In this document: positions 1 through 14,475 of the stretch, in pieces
Layout: the number at the start of each line of letters is the position of its first letter
Numbering within the stretch: the first letter of the stretch is position 1
DNA from: Ifrita kowaldi
Lineage: Eukaryota; Chordata; Aves; Passeriformes; Cinclosomatidae
Assembly: GCA_013398055.1 (NCBI GenBank)
Contig: VZRS01008300.1
Span: 1,246,623-1,310,622 of the forward strand
DNA: 64,000 nucleotides
Direction of reading: 5' to 3'
Made by a program: the position numbers and the translations under genes
The notes under the pieces: generated by a model
The model's input: only the letters and a program-made list of their open reading frames with translations
Databases searched by the model: none
Told to the model about the DNA's origin: nothing

Positions 1-3000
1 TAGCATGCATCCATTTCCTAGCTGGAACCCACTAAATGGGATCAATCACATGCAATCTGTAGTTGTTTGCTTTTGGTATGAGTTTATTTACGTTTTAATA
101 TTCTCCATTAAATCATTAACATCAAAAACTATTAAACCGTCATGCATTCCAAGTCAATATTGAAATTCAGAGAAAAATATCACCTGCTTCTGCAGCTTGT
201 CATTTGGAAAAAATAACACATGAGCCACTATCCAAGCAGCATAACCAAAATTATAAATCAGTCAGACTGAAATCCCCACAGCATCATCTTTCTGTCAGCC
301 TTTCCCTAGGACTTACAGTTGTGAGATGTCTGCCAGAGAACTAACATAAAATGCTGCAACACAAATAAACAAAATACAGTTATTCCAACTAAAAGTTTGG
401 ATATGTTTTCCTCCTTTCTGAAGTACTGTTCATACACACACATACATATATATCTCTTGGCTCAATCCTTCCTAATCTCTGCATTCTCTGTTTTCCCCCT
501 GCACCTTTGCTTTACCCAGCTAGGCAAAGCTTCAAGGAAAGAAAGGGAATATGCAATTCAGTCACAGACCACAGGTATCTTTTCAATATCTTTCCATAGG
601 CCTTTTCTCAGATGTTAGCTAGAAGACTTCAGGTCCTGCTTCACACTTGATTACAGAAATTATTTCCCTTGATAAAAATGCAATTGTAAAAAACCTTCAT
701 CCTTTATTCTAGTGGTTCATTTTCCAAAGCATCCAATTCACATGGAACTTGTATATCAGGGCTGAAGAAAGGGGAGGAAAGGATCTGTAGACTGGTAGCC
801 GATATGCAAATGTAAGGAAAAACCTTTTTGCCATTTGTGCAAACATTAAGTATAGCTCAATAATCTTAATTCAGTAGGGTCTTGAACAGTGATAACAGCT
901 GAATGGCTTCTTTTCAAACTCTAAATTTAACTCCATACTTCCAGAGGCATTATCAGTATTAGATACTGGTTTTACTAGCAAACTAAACCAGCAAGTAGCA
1001 CTTTACTTCTTCCACCTGGCAATAGACTCAGGCCCGGTTCTCCCACTGGCAGGATCTCAGGAGAAATATTTGCACGTGGGCGGGAAGTACATTTTAAACT
1101 TGCATTTCTGTTCATCTTTGAACAAAGTGTCTAAGCATAGGAATCAGCCTTCAATCCTCCACTTAGACCAAATTCCCCAAAGTGCATCACGTAGAGGTTT
1201 TTAAGTCTTTGGAAAGTCAGTGTTAAAGACATAGACCTTAAACAGACCTCAAATGTGGAAAAGAAGGACATATGTACTGTTAAATACAGGACTGTCGAGA
1301 AGTTTTTACAGAAAAAATATCTTACTGATGAAGAGATCCCGAAAACAATCCCATGAATAGCTGAAGTCTCTGTGTCAGTGTAGGGCAGGATTTTGCAAAC
1401 CTTCTTTCAGTCATTTATTCCCTATCCACCATCTGTGATAATTCTGAAAAGGATTGAATTCACATGGTACTGAATAGTCCTCTGTCCTATAGAAATGTCT
1501 GTGGGTTATCTGAAGCAATACAATTACAGTCATTGCAATGAGGAAATAACTTTGTGGTTCTTTGTACATAAATGAACTTTAACTATAAAACATTTGTTGT
1601 ATTTTTTTGTTGTCATTGGAGAAATTAAAATCAACTTTTACCAATGCCTGTTTTAAATCAAAACCCAGCTGCTGCTGTTTTTAAAGTTTCATTTTCTCCC
1701 ATTTAAAAAATCTGAGATGGATCCCCACAAATTTTACCAACAAGGGGTAAAAGGTGCATAATCAGTCATATATCCTTTGCTTTAGTTTTATTGCAGAAAT
1801 CCATCCTGGTTTTTTTTTAACATACATGATATTCTGAAGTATCTTCAAGAATTTCTATATTTTTCTTGCTTATGTTTTCCTCAGAGGTCCAAAATGCCCC
1901 TGGTAAGCCCTCATGCTGGCTATTTAAGGAGCAGGAGATGTTCTACCTGTGGTGTTGATACCCCACCTGCAGTAAAGTGGGAGTCACTCAGGAGCAGGTG
2001 ATAAAGAATTGATGGAAAAGTAGAATCCAGGAAATAAACATAGTAGTGCTCGTTTTTTAATGTAAAATCATTGCCAATCAATGGAGGGAAGTTGGCTTAG
2101 CAACAGCTTTCAGAGCCTGGCTCTTTATGAATGGTAAAAATATTTAGTAGTAAACAGTAGAAGCTACTCGAAAATTTCATGAGGTTAAATCATTAGCTGA
2201 ATAGCAATTGCCAACAAATAAAGATCCGCATTGTACCTGTAATCAGGTCAGGTTTTCAGGGGCAGCCAAAATAAGAATACAAGAAAAAAAAGAGAATATT
2301 TAAAAATACGCACAGCCATAGCAATTTACAGCTTGTTGCTCCCTCAGAGAGTGGAGCTAGAGGAGCAACTATTCACAGTTCATTTGCTAGCTCTGAATGT
2401 GCTGGTAAAGTTAAACCGAGGCAGAAACACTGAATACAAATTCTTTGTTGTGACCTATAAAATACAACCCATTGCTCTTTGATATTTTCAGTAGTGGAAG
2501 AATTCAGATCACTCTTTGTGGGCTGAGGCATCAAACAGAGAAAATGCTAAGATGACTTCTTGTGAAAAACAATCATCTCTTTCCACTGAAGTAGAAAAAC
2601 TAGAGGTTTTGGAACATTTTATTTAAATTTGCCTTAAAAACAAGGTAGTTTTTTATTGCAAAATAGTTTGCAGATAATTGTTTTACGTCGTACATACTCG
2701 TGTTTGTCGGCCTTACACATACAAAGCAGCTGTGATTCAGAGCTCGTAAAGATAACTGAGTGTGCGTTTGATGAACACTGTTTTTTATCAAGAAATATTT
2801 CAAATCCAAGCAGTTATCTTCACCATATGATTTATCATGTCTTTGTGCCTGCAGTTGCCCTGACAATAAAGGCCATCACAGGGACGAAGAAATGAGGACT
2901 AAAAGGTATCCCAAAATCCAGTGCTCCTCCCTTTTCTGTAGCCCAGAAGAGTAGGATGCCCAAAGTCCCACTCAAAAGTCTGTTCTCTTATTTTAAGTGT

Positions 3001-5909
3001 AACATGTGAGTGCTGACAATAGTTCAGTTTATTAGACAGAGGACTTTTATGGGAAATGTTAGTAACAGGGGAGTTTCCAGCTGCAAAGGACACCAACAGA
3101 GCTGGACTATCTCAGAAAATCTCAAGCCAGTGCTCTGTGACACTACAGTGCTCCTTATGCTGGTTTGTAAGTAGGAAGTAAAATCTATTGAAAATCAAAC
3201 CTTCGGAGTCCTCTTTTGTTCAGCCTATACCTCAACAAATGCAAAGGCAATCAGACAAGGAAATTGTGGTGTTCTGGGATGCAACTGTCTATCCCCTTTC
3301 TTACTATAGTAGCCCCATTTTGGGTAGAAAGTACTTTTGGAAATAGGTGAAATAGATTGATACTTTTCAAAGTGTCATTTTACAGGGCTCTCATTACACT
3401 TCTGCCAGTTTTCTTCCAGGCACTTTGAAACTGAGTGATTGTTGCTAACATCATTTTTTCCCTCAGCCAAATCTGACTGAATTTGCCAGGCAGCAAAGGA
3501 AGCAGCATGTTACCAGCTCTCAGGTCATGCTATACACACATTTGTATTTGTAATACTTGCTAGATCTTAAGGGCAAAACTCCATTCTCCTGCCTGCAATG
3601 CAGTGTTTTAGCTGCAGTGCAGATCATTTATATCTATGCTCCCTGTCCAAGTCTCAGAGAGGTCAGCTGTGGTTTTGTGAACATCCCTCTGCAATTTCTT
3701 TCCACATTTCAGTGTTTCTTTCACAATCAGTGTGATTAGAGGGTGTGTGTGGCCTTTCTCTCTGTCCTGGCTTGTTGCTGACCTGATGACTCTGTTCCTA
3801 CTTTTTCCTATGACTCCTTAATGCACACTCATTGCTGACCCTCCAGACACTCTCCCAGCCTAAGCAACTGCAAGGGCAACCTGTGGTCTCTGACTTCACT
3901 TCTTCAGCATGTTGTGGACATCAAATAATTCATGTTTTATTCTCTGATATGCCTTCGGTTCCCACTTTATGACTAAACCATATGAGGCCAGAAATGAGCT
4001 TCTCTCCTGACAGCTGGGACAGTGCTGCCCAGCTACATGGTTTCTTCATTTTTCACCTGTCACATTGAGGAGTGCAGGGGCAGCAGGAGCCTGGATGGAA
4101 ATCATCAGAATAGCAGTGACTGGTTACCTCATTGTAATATGGTGCTTTCATATGAACTTTACATAAGAAAACTGATCTTTTTTGTGTGTTTTCTCACTTC
4201 CATTTCTTCCCTTTCTTCTGTAAAAAAATGGAAGTGTAAACCTATGTCTAAAATGGTGGAAGACAGATTTTCCTTTATCAGAGTCCTGGCAAACACCAGC
4301 CATTTTTCCCCAAATGCAAACAGACATGATGAGGCTGGGATGCTGTTTTTTCCTCTGCTCAGTTTCTTAACTTTTTTCCAAAAGGCCACTCTGATGAGGA
4401 GCCCCTCTCTGCACGTGGACCTGCAGGAGCCCTGTTTATTACTTGGTTTGATTTTTGATTTGGCCATTGATGCACATAATTGAAAAGCAGTGTCTGAAGT
4501 GCAGAAGGAACCAATTAATAAAATTGTGGCTTTTCAAGACACATTCGTACAGATTTATAGGCATACATAGATATATGTACAAGAGCACATTAGACACACA
4601 CAGATGCATATACACGGGCACAAAGAGCGAGAATCCTTTTACAATCCATTCCAATCACTGCTGTTCAATACAAGAAGCACGACCCTCCCCCTCCAGGCAG
4701 TTTTTGTAGGTGCCTATAAAAGATGGCTACACAGAACGTCATTTAAGCCCTGATATTGCTAGAAAAAGTGAAATAGTGGGGCATCAGAGTCAGAGAGATT
4801 TCTTCCATGAGCAGGCTGGACCAGAGCTAAATGCTGCATTGCACCAACTGAAAGAGAGTGCCTTCCTTCTGCCTGAATTTACCCTGTGCTCCACCACTTC
4901 AGACAAGGAAAGAGAGACTGCAAACATCTAGGATTATAGCCATCACTTATTCCTGTATTCTAGTGCTGTGTGCACAGCACAATTTCATCATCTTAAAAGA
5001 CTGGTCATCCAAAAAATGGAAAAAGTGCTCACATATATCAACTAACTTTTAAAAGGCTTATTTTTGTCCACGACATCAGCACTGCTTTAATAAAACTTAA
5101 CAAATGTCAGGTATTTTCTAATGTATTATGCTCCCTGAAGTGAAATCTGTGATCAAATGCTTTGCTAAAAATCTCGTTGGCAGCACCAAGTTTTTATTAA
5201 ATTCTTCTCTAAAGATCAACTAATCAATTTTTTTGGTGAATACTTAGGTACGTGGGATATTTCAATAATTGGAAATTGATCACTGAAGCTATATATTATT
5301 GTTTCTTTTTCGCACTTGGTTAAAAATGCAACTGGTATTGGAATGAATTGCTGCTCTTGCCATTTTTAGAGTTTTCTACTGTGCTCAGTCATGGGTGCTA
5401 GGAAATCAGTTCCTGTAAATACTAATTTCAACAGAGTACAACTGCAGGAGGACATAACATATAAAATAGTGAGAGCCCAGACACAAAGTTCATTGTGAAA
5501 TGACTTCTGCTAATATTACAGAAATCTTTCTAAAGCATATAGAAAAATCTAGAATCAAAAACTTGAGCCTGTATTTTTGCACATGGTACAGTAAGAAGAG
5601 CCATCTATTTAGTGAAAAATCCCAGAAAATACGTTACAAAGAGACTTTTTATTAATCTCAACAAAGAGAGGAGAATATTCTGCACAATTCCACCAAAATC
5701 TTCAAAACAAAACCAAAAGAACATGAGCTGAGAGCACCCTCTTCTGATCATTATTTTGTTCTCCAAGTTCTAGGTAAAATATCTTCTGCATATGTTGTAA
5801 AATTCCAGTGACCTGCTCTTTATCAGAATCACAAATACATAGTCTGCTTGGGAAATGAATACAATAAATTTGTTTCAGCTACTAACTAATTTTTTTACTT
5901 TACTTGTTC

Positions 5910-5930
5910 TTTTTTTTTTTTTTTTTTTTT
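5910..5930. repeat. Poly(T) run of 21
   Basis: A homopolymer tract in the flank downstream of GABRP. No retroposon body could be recognised next to it, and an A-rich tract follows 150 bp later. Confidence 0.95.
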
Positions 5931-6079
5931 AATGCAAACATGAAGCCAGGTCTTCCAGTAACTCTTCCTCCTTGTATGTTCCAGTTTGATTTCCATAAGG
6001 CTGCCCAGGGCCAGGGGTGCAGGGGACAGGCTGATTTTTTATTTAGTTCATATCACCAAGAGAGATTTAAATTCAGGCA

Positions 6080-6118
6080 AAAGAAAAAAAAAAAAAACCA
6101 AAAAAAAACCCCACCCCA
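6080..6118. repeat. A-rich tract ending in C-rich sequence
   Basis: Long runs of A broken by CC, then CCCCACCCC. Low-complexity sequence with no element body identified. Confidence 0.85.
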
Positions 6119-7765
6119 ATCTGATTCTAAAAGAGTGTGTTTACAAAGATGAGAGGAGAAGCAGAGAATGGGGGAAGAATAAGAGCAAGAGGAATATTAG
6201 GAACATAAATATTTTTCTATAGCTATAGTAGCGTCATTTTTACAGTATTTTCTCAGAGACCAAGCTGAAGATGTAAATTTTAACTCCCACTGTAATTCAG
6301 AGGAATAAAAAGGAAAAAGAGCAGTGCCTCTGACATTGTACCTCATTTTCAGTCTCTGAGGACTGGAGAAGAGAAGTAACTCATGAATATTAGAGCTAAT
6401 GAAGCTTGATTTTCTCCAGATTTTTGGTTCAGTGTTGATTGACTCTCATGTCTGGAACATGTAAATTGTGACTGAAGCTTGTTCTGCATTTGAGGCACTT
6501 AGATGTGCTCTCTTCAGTGTGTATTCTCTGGGATTTAAAAAGACTCCAGCCCATGCTGTAGTGTTTTTCTCTGTGGGTACCTCTCTGACGTCTCTCTGAC
6601 CTGGACATCTATTTACATAAATCTTGTAGTAACATCCTGTCTCTGAGATTTATGTTCTCTTACCATATTTCATAAAAGTACAACAATGGGTTCAAAAAAT
6701 TAGATAGCATGGACTAGTGAGCAGATATATATTGAGACATCTAACTTCTAATTAATCTCCGAAGATTTTCACTAGAGAGCCCTTGATAGGCAGAGGTGTG
6801 GGGAGTGGTTCCCCTTGATGTAGGGAGTGCATTCAAATCAGAAGTGAAGCCCAAAGAGGTAAAGGGAGTGATCAGCCATGGCCAAGAGTCTCCTGCAGTG
6901 CAGATGAGGAATTTCGGGATGAGTGATCCCATCTCTCAGCAGGAGAGGCTGATGTACCAGCATGCACTCCCAGTATCACACAGATTGGAAACTAATAGAA
7001 ATGAAATCGGGAGATACAGGCACAATCCTATTATGTGATAAGGAAACCAGGGTGGACAGAGACAGCACAGAGATAACAGGGTCATGAAAACTAACGGAGT
7101 AATTTGGATCTGAGAAAGTGGATGCACTCTTCACCAGATGCACTCAGCCACACTGGATTGCCAGATGAGGCTTGTCCTTGTCAAAATACAATAAATTGGC
7201 CTCTTCAGCTTTCTCTACATTTAAGGTTCTGGCACGAACCACTTTAGCCAAACATAGATTGATGGCTGCATTATACACAGGAATGACACAGAACCAGGAT
7301 GATGCTGAAATATCATTAAAATTGATGATTTTGGCTTGTTCGTCTGTCATCTCTAGTTCAGCATGGCAGTGCATCTGGAGACCTGACATTATCACAGAAC
7401 AATGTAGAGCCTTTTGGGAAGGGAAATGCTAGAGCTGGGAGACAAGGCATATGCAGAGATGCAAAGCATCCAGGAACAGCTTTGATCCTGCTGGTAAAGA
7501 GCTGTGTTGTAGTTCAAGGTATCTGATAGGAATGAAATCCAGCTCAGGCCATTGCGTGCACTTGCATTACAGAAACAGGAACCTACAGCTGGGCTGTGGA
7601 AACAAAGTGTCAGGCACTGTCCAAGTCTCCTTAAAAGGTAATGTGTGGCAACCCAAGGCAAATGCAAAGCTGAGTTATTGGCCCAGAGGTGGTAATTTAG
7701 AAACTGGGATTTTAGGCTGTTACAGTAGAAATAAAGGAATTGGCTCTTCTTCCTTTTGGGCGTTT

Positions 7766-7835
7766 ACAGAATCAGAGAATCATAGAACAGCTTCTGTGAA
7801 GGAGGCCTTAAAGACAATAGAATATTCAATTGGAG
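7766..7835 (-). mobile_element. Short CR1 3'-end relic
   Basis: The stretch ACAGAATCAGAGAATCATAG followed by AACAGCTTCTG and GGCCTTAAAGACAAT matches the reverse complement of the CR1 3' terminus (terminal ATTCTRTG-type octamers, then the TTAAGGTCC block). Only about 70 bp can be recognised. It belongs to the flank downstream of GABRP. Confidence 0.6.
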
Positions 7836-10800
7836 CTGTATAGAAGGAATTATCAACCACAGAAAGTCTTTACCATTGCCCAGCAGCTGGAATGTGCTGG
7901 AAAGGACAGTAACAGAAGGAGGAGTTTGCATTTTTGAGTCTGGCCACTTGTTACACTTGGAATAAGAACAGTAGCACATGTAAGAATATGTGGTTTTGAA
8001 GTGGTGCAGGCTCAGCCATGTAGTTGGCATTCCTAAGGGGTCCTCTACAGAAATTATGGAAATCTCCAGAGTTATCAGTTATTATTATCAGGCTTCACAA
8101 AATGTGGACCAGCACTACATGAAAAGGTTGTTCAGTAGAATTAAAATTATCCTGGGGCGTAGGAAGCCTCAGACTTCAAAGTTTCTGGTTATTTGCATGT
8201 CATACTTTAGTTTTTTTCTTCTAATGACAAAAATTACAAAGCTCTCAGAATCTTTCATTATGAAAGAACCTCAAAAAGGAATGATACTTGAGCACAGTAC
8301 TTAGAAAAAGACGATAAAGAATAAAGGGGAAAGATAGAACAATGCTCAATCTCTTTCTGGTAAAGACATGGAGAGCAAGGTTTGATTTATATTTACTGAG
8401 TTACAAAGTTTCTTCAGACTTAATCTGCTACATTATTACTTTGAGGTCAACACTGTCCGTTCTGTTCTCTGAAATGCGCTAAAGGGTTATCATGGTAAAC
8501 AAGGATTGGATTGGATCCCTTCAGCCAATTCGTACACTGAGCACAGGGTAGAAGCTTTTCCTATAGATCTTTTCTTCACAAGCATGGAAATACCACCAAA
8601 AAAAACCCCCACAAAAATGACAGTTGTATTCATTAGATATCATCTAAAATATACTGCTGTGAATGGAAAGCACTTTGATTAGCACTGACGTAGCAACATG
8701 CACAACGTAGTTCAGCATATGAGTCTAATGGATCAGCATTCAAATGCATATAGTGAACAGATGGTTCCTGTAGGAGAGACAAATGCAGTGGTTTTGGTCA
8801 CCTTGTACTGGCACTCATTCAAAGCAGGTGCTCGATAAACCAAGACTGGAGCTGGACCAAAATGAACTGGCTTCTAACAAAACCGGGACATAGAAAAGGA
8901 GGAGAAAATCCCTTGTCCCTTTTCCAAGAATATATGAGTGCTTGCCGTGCCAGTTTTGCCCATGGTGACCAATCTCACAGGTTTGTTACTGTTTCTGAGA
9001 TGAAGCATCATTAACATGAGAACCGGGGGCACTGACAAGCTGAGCATGTCAGTATGTAATTCAGGTTTGAATTCCATTTTACACTCTCATGTTAATTTTT
9101 TTCTGGTTTTGTCAGCTTGTTCTGTGTTCAAAGTGGCCAAGCCCTACCCAGAACCAGAGCTGCTATCCTGAATCTGTGCCTGATCTGACTTTAAAGCAGA
9201 AAGATTATATTCCTTGCCTTTAGGAGAAATCAAATAAACCTGGCATCAAACCTTTTCACTGCCTAGGTTCCAAAGTTACCTGCTACAGCAAGGAAAGCAA
9301 CAGTAGTGGAGGTATTTTTGTGTTTTTACAGATGAAGTTATCCAGTGCTTAAATCTGGATTAGACTTAAATTCAGAACAGACTTTCAAAATTAGTCAGGG
9401 TCATGGTTTGTGCGCACATATGATGGTGCTAAAATGTTCTGGGGTTTCTTGTCTCCTGCAGTTTTGTCTGTGTTTGATCTGGAATAGGAAAGTAGGGTCC
9501 ATTCCAATTTGGAAAGAAACCCAGAACCCAAATTATATGAGTAAACTCACATCATGAGACTGAAATGCCCCCAAATGCCCCCTTATCCTTCTCTTTCCGA
9601 GGATGGAAAGTTTGACAGTCAGATGGGACTGGGGAAGAAAGATGTCTCCAGATGGAAAATGATGAAAAGCTGAATTTGGCAATGTTATTAAAGCAGACCC
9701 CTGGTTTGATTACAAAGTTATAGAACAAGTGATGGCAAATCCATTACAGGGTTTGAATTTATGTCCAGCTTATCTGCTTTAAACACTGCCAAGCACCCAC
9801 TACGTACAACAGGGAGAATCCACTCTAGTTTTCAGCTCTCCGGTTGAGATGGCTTATTCTTGCAGTGACCTGTTAATCAGCCCAGAACACCCTCACAGCT
9901 CACCTTCCCATCTTTTCAACCAGCCCTCTTTCAAGGGAAATTTTCCAAAAGATTGAAACTGGCTTTTTAAATTATCATGATCTTTGTGACAACTGTTAGC
10001 AGTATGCCAGTGAATTACCTGGGAACATTTATTTAGGATTCATAACTCTTTATAGGGAAACTGTTAATAGAGCCACTATTCTGCCGGCTTTGAAATACTG
10101 AGGTGCTGTAATACTTTAATTTGAAACATTATAACCTGCAGGAGAAAACCCTGACATAAGGATAGAAAATTCATGCTTAAAACACAAGGTATTGCAGTCA
10201 TGAAGTTACTTTGTGGACTGGCAGAATATGTTAAATTTCAGAGGCTAAAATGGTGGAAACAACATCAGGGTTTGAGAAGCCTGAACTTCAGTGTGAAAAA
10301 TAGTCCACCTGACAATGCTGCCCTGCCTGACTTTAATTAATCTGTCAGTACAAACATGACCTAGTTACCACAGTACAAATGTCAGCTTGTAATAACTTTT
10401 CCCCAGAGTCCTCCTTAACTAGCATTTGCCATTTACATTTGCTCATTCAATGATGAAGAGCAGTTAATGAGCTCCATCTACTGCTGCACGGAGTGAATTG
10501 TACCAGCAGCGCCAGCTCGCCAGTACCTCCTCAGGCTGCACTGGGAGAGGTGCTCCAGGCACTCTGCTGCACCACGCCACAGGCAAGGGCTCTTAGCAGA
10601 ACGTTCACCTCTTTCTGTTTCTTGGTCTGTTTTTCTGTCATCAGCTTTACTGTTACATGGGTTTTCTTAATCTATAATCTTTTAGGTAATTTCATTTCGA
10701 ATTGCAGGGTGACAATGTGGGACGTCTTTCTTTCTTTTTTTTTTTTTAGTACATTTTCCCATGCAAAAAGGCATAACGGTTCTCTTAAAATATTTAGGAA

Positions 10801-13800
10801 AAAAACCCGAAGAATCTTACAAAGCAGGAAAGTTTATTAAAGTTACTGCTGCACTCTTAATAAACAAGGCCACTGTTCTGAAAATGGGTACTCAGATCAA
10901 CAGATGTATGTCCTTATCTTATGCTTGCCATATATGTTGACTGGAGTATTCAGATGGGATATTCAGCTGTTTATGTCTTAAAAGAAATTATCTGATAGTG
11001 ATTTAAAATGCCTTCTTTGTTCATGACAGGGTTAATGAATAAGGTGTTCTAAAACCTCACCTTCCTTAGTATTTCCCTCTTGATTTAGTTGGAATATTTC
11101 AAATACTCTCAAAGTATCACAACTGGCATCGCAGTAAGCAAGCTGCAGGAGATGCTTACCTAAAGCATAGATGAGTTAGCAATACACCAGATAATTGACT
11201 AAGTGGAAAGGTAGCAAGGATTAATACCTTTATATGTCTAAAATCTGAAAAAAAGAATAAAATACTATGTCTGATTAAATATCTCAGCATAGGATTTTAT
11301 TTTAGTAATGCTTTTCCATCAAGAAAGAAAACTACATCAAAGATCTTGCTACGGTCAGAGATGTTTTTCTACTCTGCACAATGCTTAAACACCTATGAGA
11401 TGGCTGCTGAATCAAGCAAAAGACCAGGCTTGGAGACATTCCACAAAGGAAGGGAAGTTACTCCTCAGGCTGGCTGCTGCCCTCAGATCTGTGGAAAGCA
11501 GGGCACATCCTGCTATCAGCAAAGCAAACCACATGAAGATGCATCATCAGTTCCTGTTGTAACCCCCTTCACCTGCCTCGGGTCCCTCACTGTACATCTG
11601 CCCCAAGTGATCTCAAAATACAACACGATATTTCTGAACTATGCCTCTGAGAAGACCGCTGATTAGAAAACATTAAAAACAAAGTAATAAAATCAGCTAT
11701 CAACCAGAAAATTGTTGCCAAACGTCCAAGGACTTCTCATCAGATATGAAACCAAAGACCTTTTCATTCCCTCAGCCTCAACTTTGGCGCCTGCTCTCAG
11801 CACTGAAAGAGACTTCTCCCTCTCTAATTTTCCTCTGAGTGTAGTGTTCAGTGAATTGTTTGTGAATGCTATGTACTTAGGGGAGCCTTTCCGACTAACT
11901 CCAGGGATTTGAGAGTTTCTAGGGACAGAAACTATGTTTGAGCAGGATAATTCAAATGCTGTTCTTCATTCTTCATACACTACACTGGAAATCTGTTGGG
12001 AATCTTTTACAACAAATTCACGTTGAACCAAATTTTATTGTTGAAATTAGCAATTAATTCAGAATTGTGCAAAGCAGAATAATAAATAATCTGGCTGTGC
12101 AGTCAATTCTTTCATGAAAACATGGGGGACTTCAGCGTCCAATGCTGCTTACAATTAGCACATCAGTGGGAAAACAGACCCTGTTTTCAGCTAGTGCACT
12201 GTAAATAAAGTCGCTCAGACCTTCAATAGCTTTTAAAAATAATATTTAAGGTGAATTGTCTCCAAATTAATTGGAAGCCTCAGAACTCTAAATGCTTACT
12301 TTATGCTTGCTGTAAATGTAAATCCCAAATTCAGTGTTAACACGAAAGGTAACTATTTGAAAAGATTCGGGAACAAGGTAAACTTTGAATTTAAGAAACC
12401 AAGTGCAGAGATTTAACAATTGCCTTCTGCAAATTTTATGGGAGTAAGAATTGGAAAGAAATCTGTGAGTCCGGTTTCACACCTACAAGAAAAAATGTCA
12501 TACAACCTATTCCTGAATAAAGGGTTTAGGGTTAAATATTCAATAGCAGAATGTTAAATTTAAAAAAATAAATTTTCTTTTGGGCTTCTCATTAACACAG
12601 GCAGTCTTGGTTTGATTTCTTGAATGCATTTACTTTCCTATGAAAGTCAGAATAGCCACAAGGTACAAAGAGCCACTAGACTGTTTTTGAAGTTGCTTTG
12701 CCTCAATAAGCCTTGCAAAAGGCATTACTAATAACAGCAGAGAAACAAATTTTCAGTAGTCAACCTCTAGAAAATAAAAATACTGAGGGGATTTTAGTGA
12801 CCTAATAATTGTCTACCAGGGTGCAATAATTTTTATGGACTTAGATGTGAGCCAGGGCAAATCTGTCTCATGCTGGTATTTTGCACTTTCTTCTTTCTTA
12901 CATAACAGTGTTCTTCACAGGCAGCACCCGGGTGAAAAGGTGTGTCCAAGATTGTCCATGCTTGGGGAGCTTTTTCAATGCATTTCTACGTGTGCAGTGA
13001 GTCTGAGCACCAGAAATTCCAAGATACAGAGTGTATAAAAGCAGAAGCACACATTTATACCTATAGATGCAACAGACACATATATTGTGGTCAGGAAAAG
13101 GTACTATAATAAGTGCCTTTAAACTTCCATGCTGCAGTATAGGAGACAGGGTTGTAATATGTGTCAGTGAAGCAACCACTTGGAAAGACTGCCAAGAATT
13201 TTCATCACCTGTAACCTCTCACGTGGGTCATCATTTTACCTGTGTAAAACCTTTCCTATTTTATCAAGAGCTATCGCACATCCAGGGTTTTCTTTTCTAT
13301 TCAAGAGGTTTTTCACCTTTATGTGAAAATTTTTTTATGGCATGGGACCCAAGAGGAATTTACTAAGCTTAAAATTAAGCATATCAAATTTTTCCTCTGT
13401 GTAGTAGTTACCCAGGCAGTTGTGACTGAGCAGAGCACAGATTATAAACATCAGGATAAATTGCCATATTCCACTAAGGGCTGGCAAACACCTAAGCAAG
13501 TCCTCACTCAGGGAAATACATCTCTCTGGAGGTAAACCTTTTGGCTCCAGTCCATTTCTATAGTCTGCCCTGCACTTACCGAGAAAAGCCATTGATGTCT
13601 GTGGGAGTTCTGTCTAAAGATGAAGAGGAATCTCAACATGTATTTGTGACCTTACAAAGAGGAACAGATTGCTTGGTTTGTGTTATTAGCTCGTCTTCAA
13701 AACTGTTTCGTGCTACGTAGCAAAACCACTTTGATCTGCAATTAAACATTTTCTTATATAATCTGGAAAATTTATACATTATTGACAAAACTAGAAGGAA

Positions 13801-13838
13801 CTGAGTACAGAAAGCAGAAAAGGAAAACAACATTTCAT

Positions 13839-14163
13839 TTTATTTTTACATTTATTCAATGCAGTTCAGAAACAAGTATAATATAACTCTTATTTTACAA
13901 AGTTGACCATTAAATATTAAAAAAAGGACTTATTGGCCTTTGATAAGTAGTTTTGTATGAGACATGCATGCTAATAGGAAGCCAGTTTTGGATGACAGAC
14001 ATTTAAAAGCAGAATAGTGAGTTAACAAAATTTTCAGACACACTTGGAAAGATGGCATGTCCTTTCATATCCCTTCATCCAAATGTAACTTCTCCATTTT
14101 TCTCCAACTTACCCGCCCACATCCACTTTCTTAACTGTAAACCAATGTTACAAAATAAAATAT
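13839..14163 (-). other. GABRP probable 3' UTR with two poly(A) signals
   Basis: Reading the minus strand from the stop codon, the first canonical AATAAA hexamers are at 13856-13851 and 13844-13839, about 310-325 nt downstream. Cleavage would be expected roughly at 13815-13830. No AATAAA or ATTAAA on this strand was noticed between the stop and 13856. Confidence 0.55.
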
Positions 14164-14475
14164 TTAGAAATACAAGTAATACACCCAATAAAGTACATTA
14201 ATTATGATGAATGATAACGGGAAAGAGAATCTGGCATAGTTGTCTATGTGGTAAGGATTTTTAACATGGAAGCAATCAAAGATACAGAAAAGTCTTTTCA
14301 TTACTGCCATTGCTGAACTACACACACTGTGTTGACTTCTCTCCCTTTGTCTGTCAGTGCTGGTTTGTCTGCCTTTGTTTGAATTGGTCTTGTTCATATT
14401 GTCAGGGGCACTGCAACTGTTTGTCACTGCTGCCAGGACTCCATTCTTCTCTTCTTCAGCATCATCATCAACAAT
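14164..14475 (-). CDS. GABRP: GABRP last coding exon: intracellular loop and M4
   Basis: The acceptor is TCCCTATCAG/ATT and the stop TAA is at 14166-14164. It encodes residues 339-441. The loop opens with an acidic patch (DDDAEEE, 341-347) and is rich in Asn, Ser, Thr, Gln and Arg (about 355-385). Then come VKNPYHIDNYARFSFP and M4, ending in YWVYYLYF at the C-terminus. The position and the terminal YW..YY.YF pattern match pi, but the loop and the segment before M4 look clearly more diverged than the rest of the protein. Confidence 0.93.
   Translation of the reverse strand: MVDDDAEEEKNGVLAAVTNSCSAPDNMNKTNSNKGRQTSTDRQRERSQHSVCSSAMAVMKRLFCIFDCFHVKNPYHIDNYARFSFPLSFIIINVLYWVYYLYF

Larger units (their letters stand above)
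1..13838. other. Downstream flank of GABRP, no gene recognised
   Basis: Only short chance ORFs occur on both strands. The longest (153 codons, plus strand, 4022-4483) has no recognisable family features and no convincing splice context. Apart from the CR1 relic at 7766 and the homopolymer tracts, I see nothing I can name. In mammals RANBP17 lies on this side of GABRP, but none of its exons was noticed here. Confidence 0.6.

Noticed and set aside
4022..4483. 153-codon plus-strand ORF
   Set aside because: No recognisable domain, low-complexity hydrophobic and basic mix, and an open frame of 102 codons on the opposite strand of the same DNA. Treated as chance.
7451..7843. 130-codon plus-strand ORF
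   Set aside because: Its end runs through a CR1 terminus relic at 7766-7835 and the rest has no family features.
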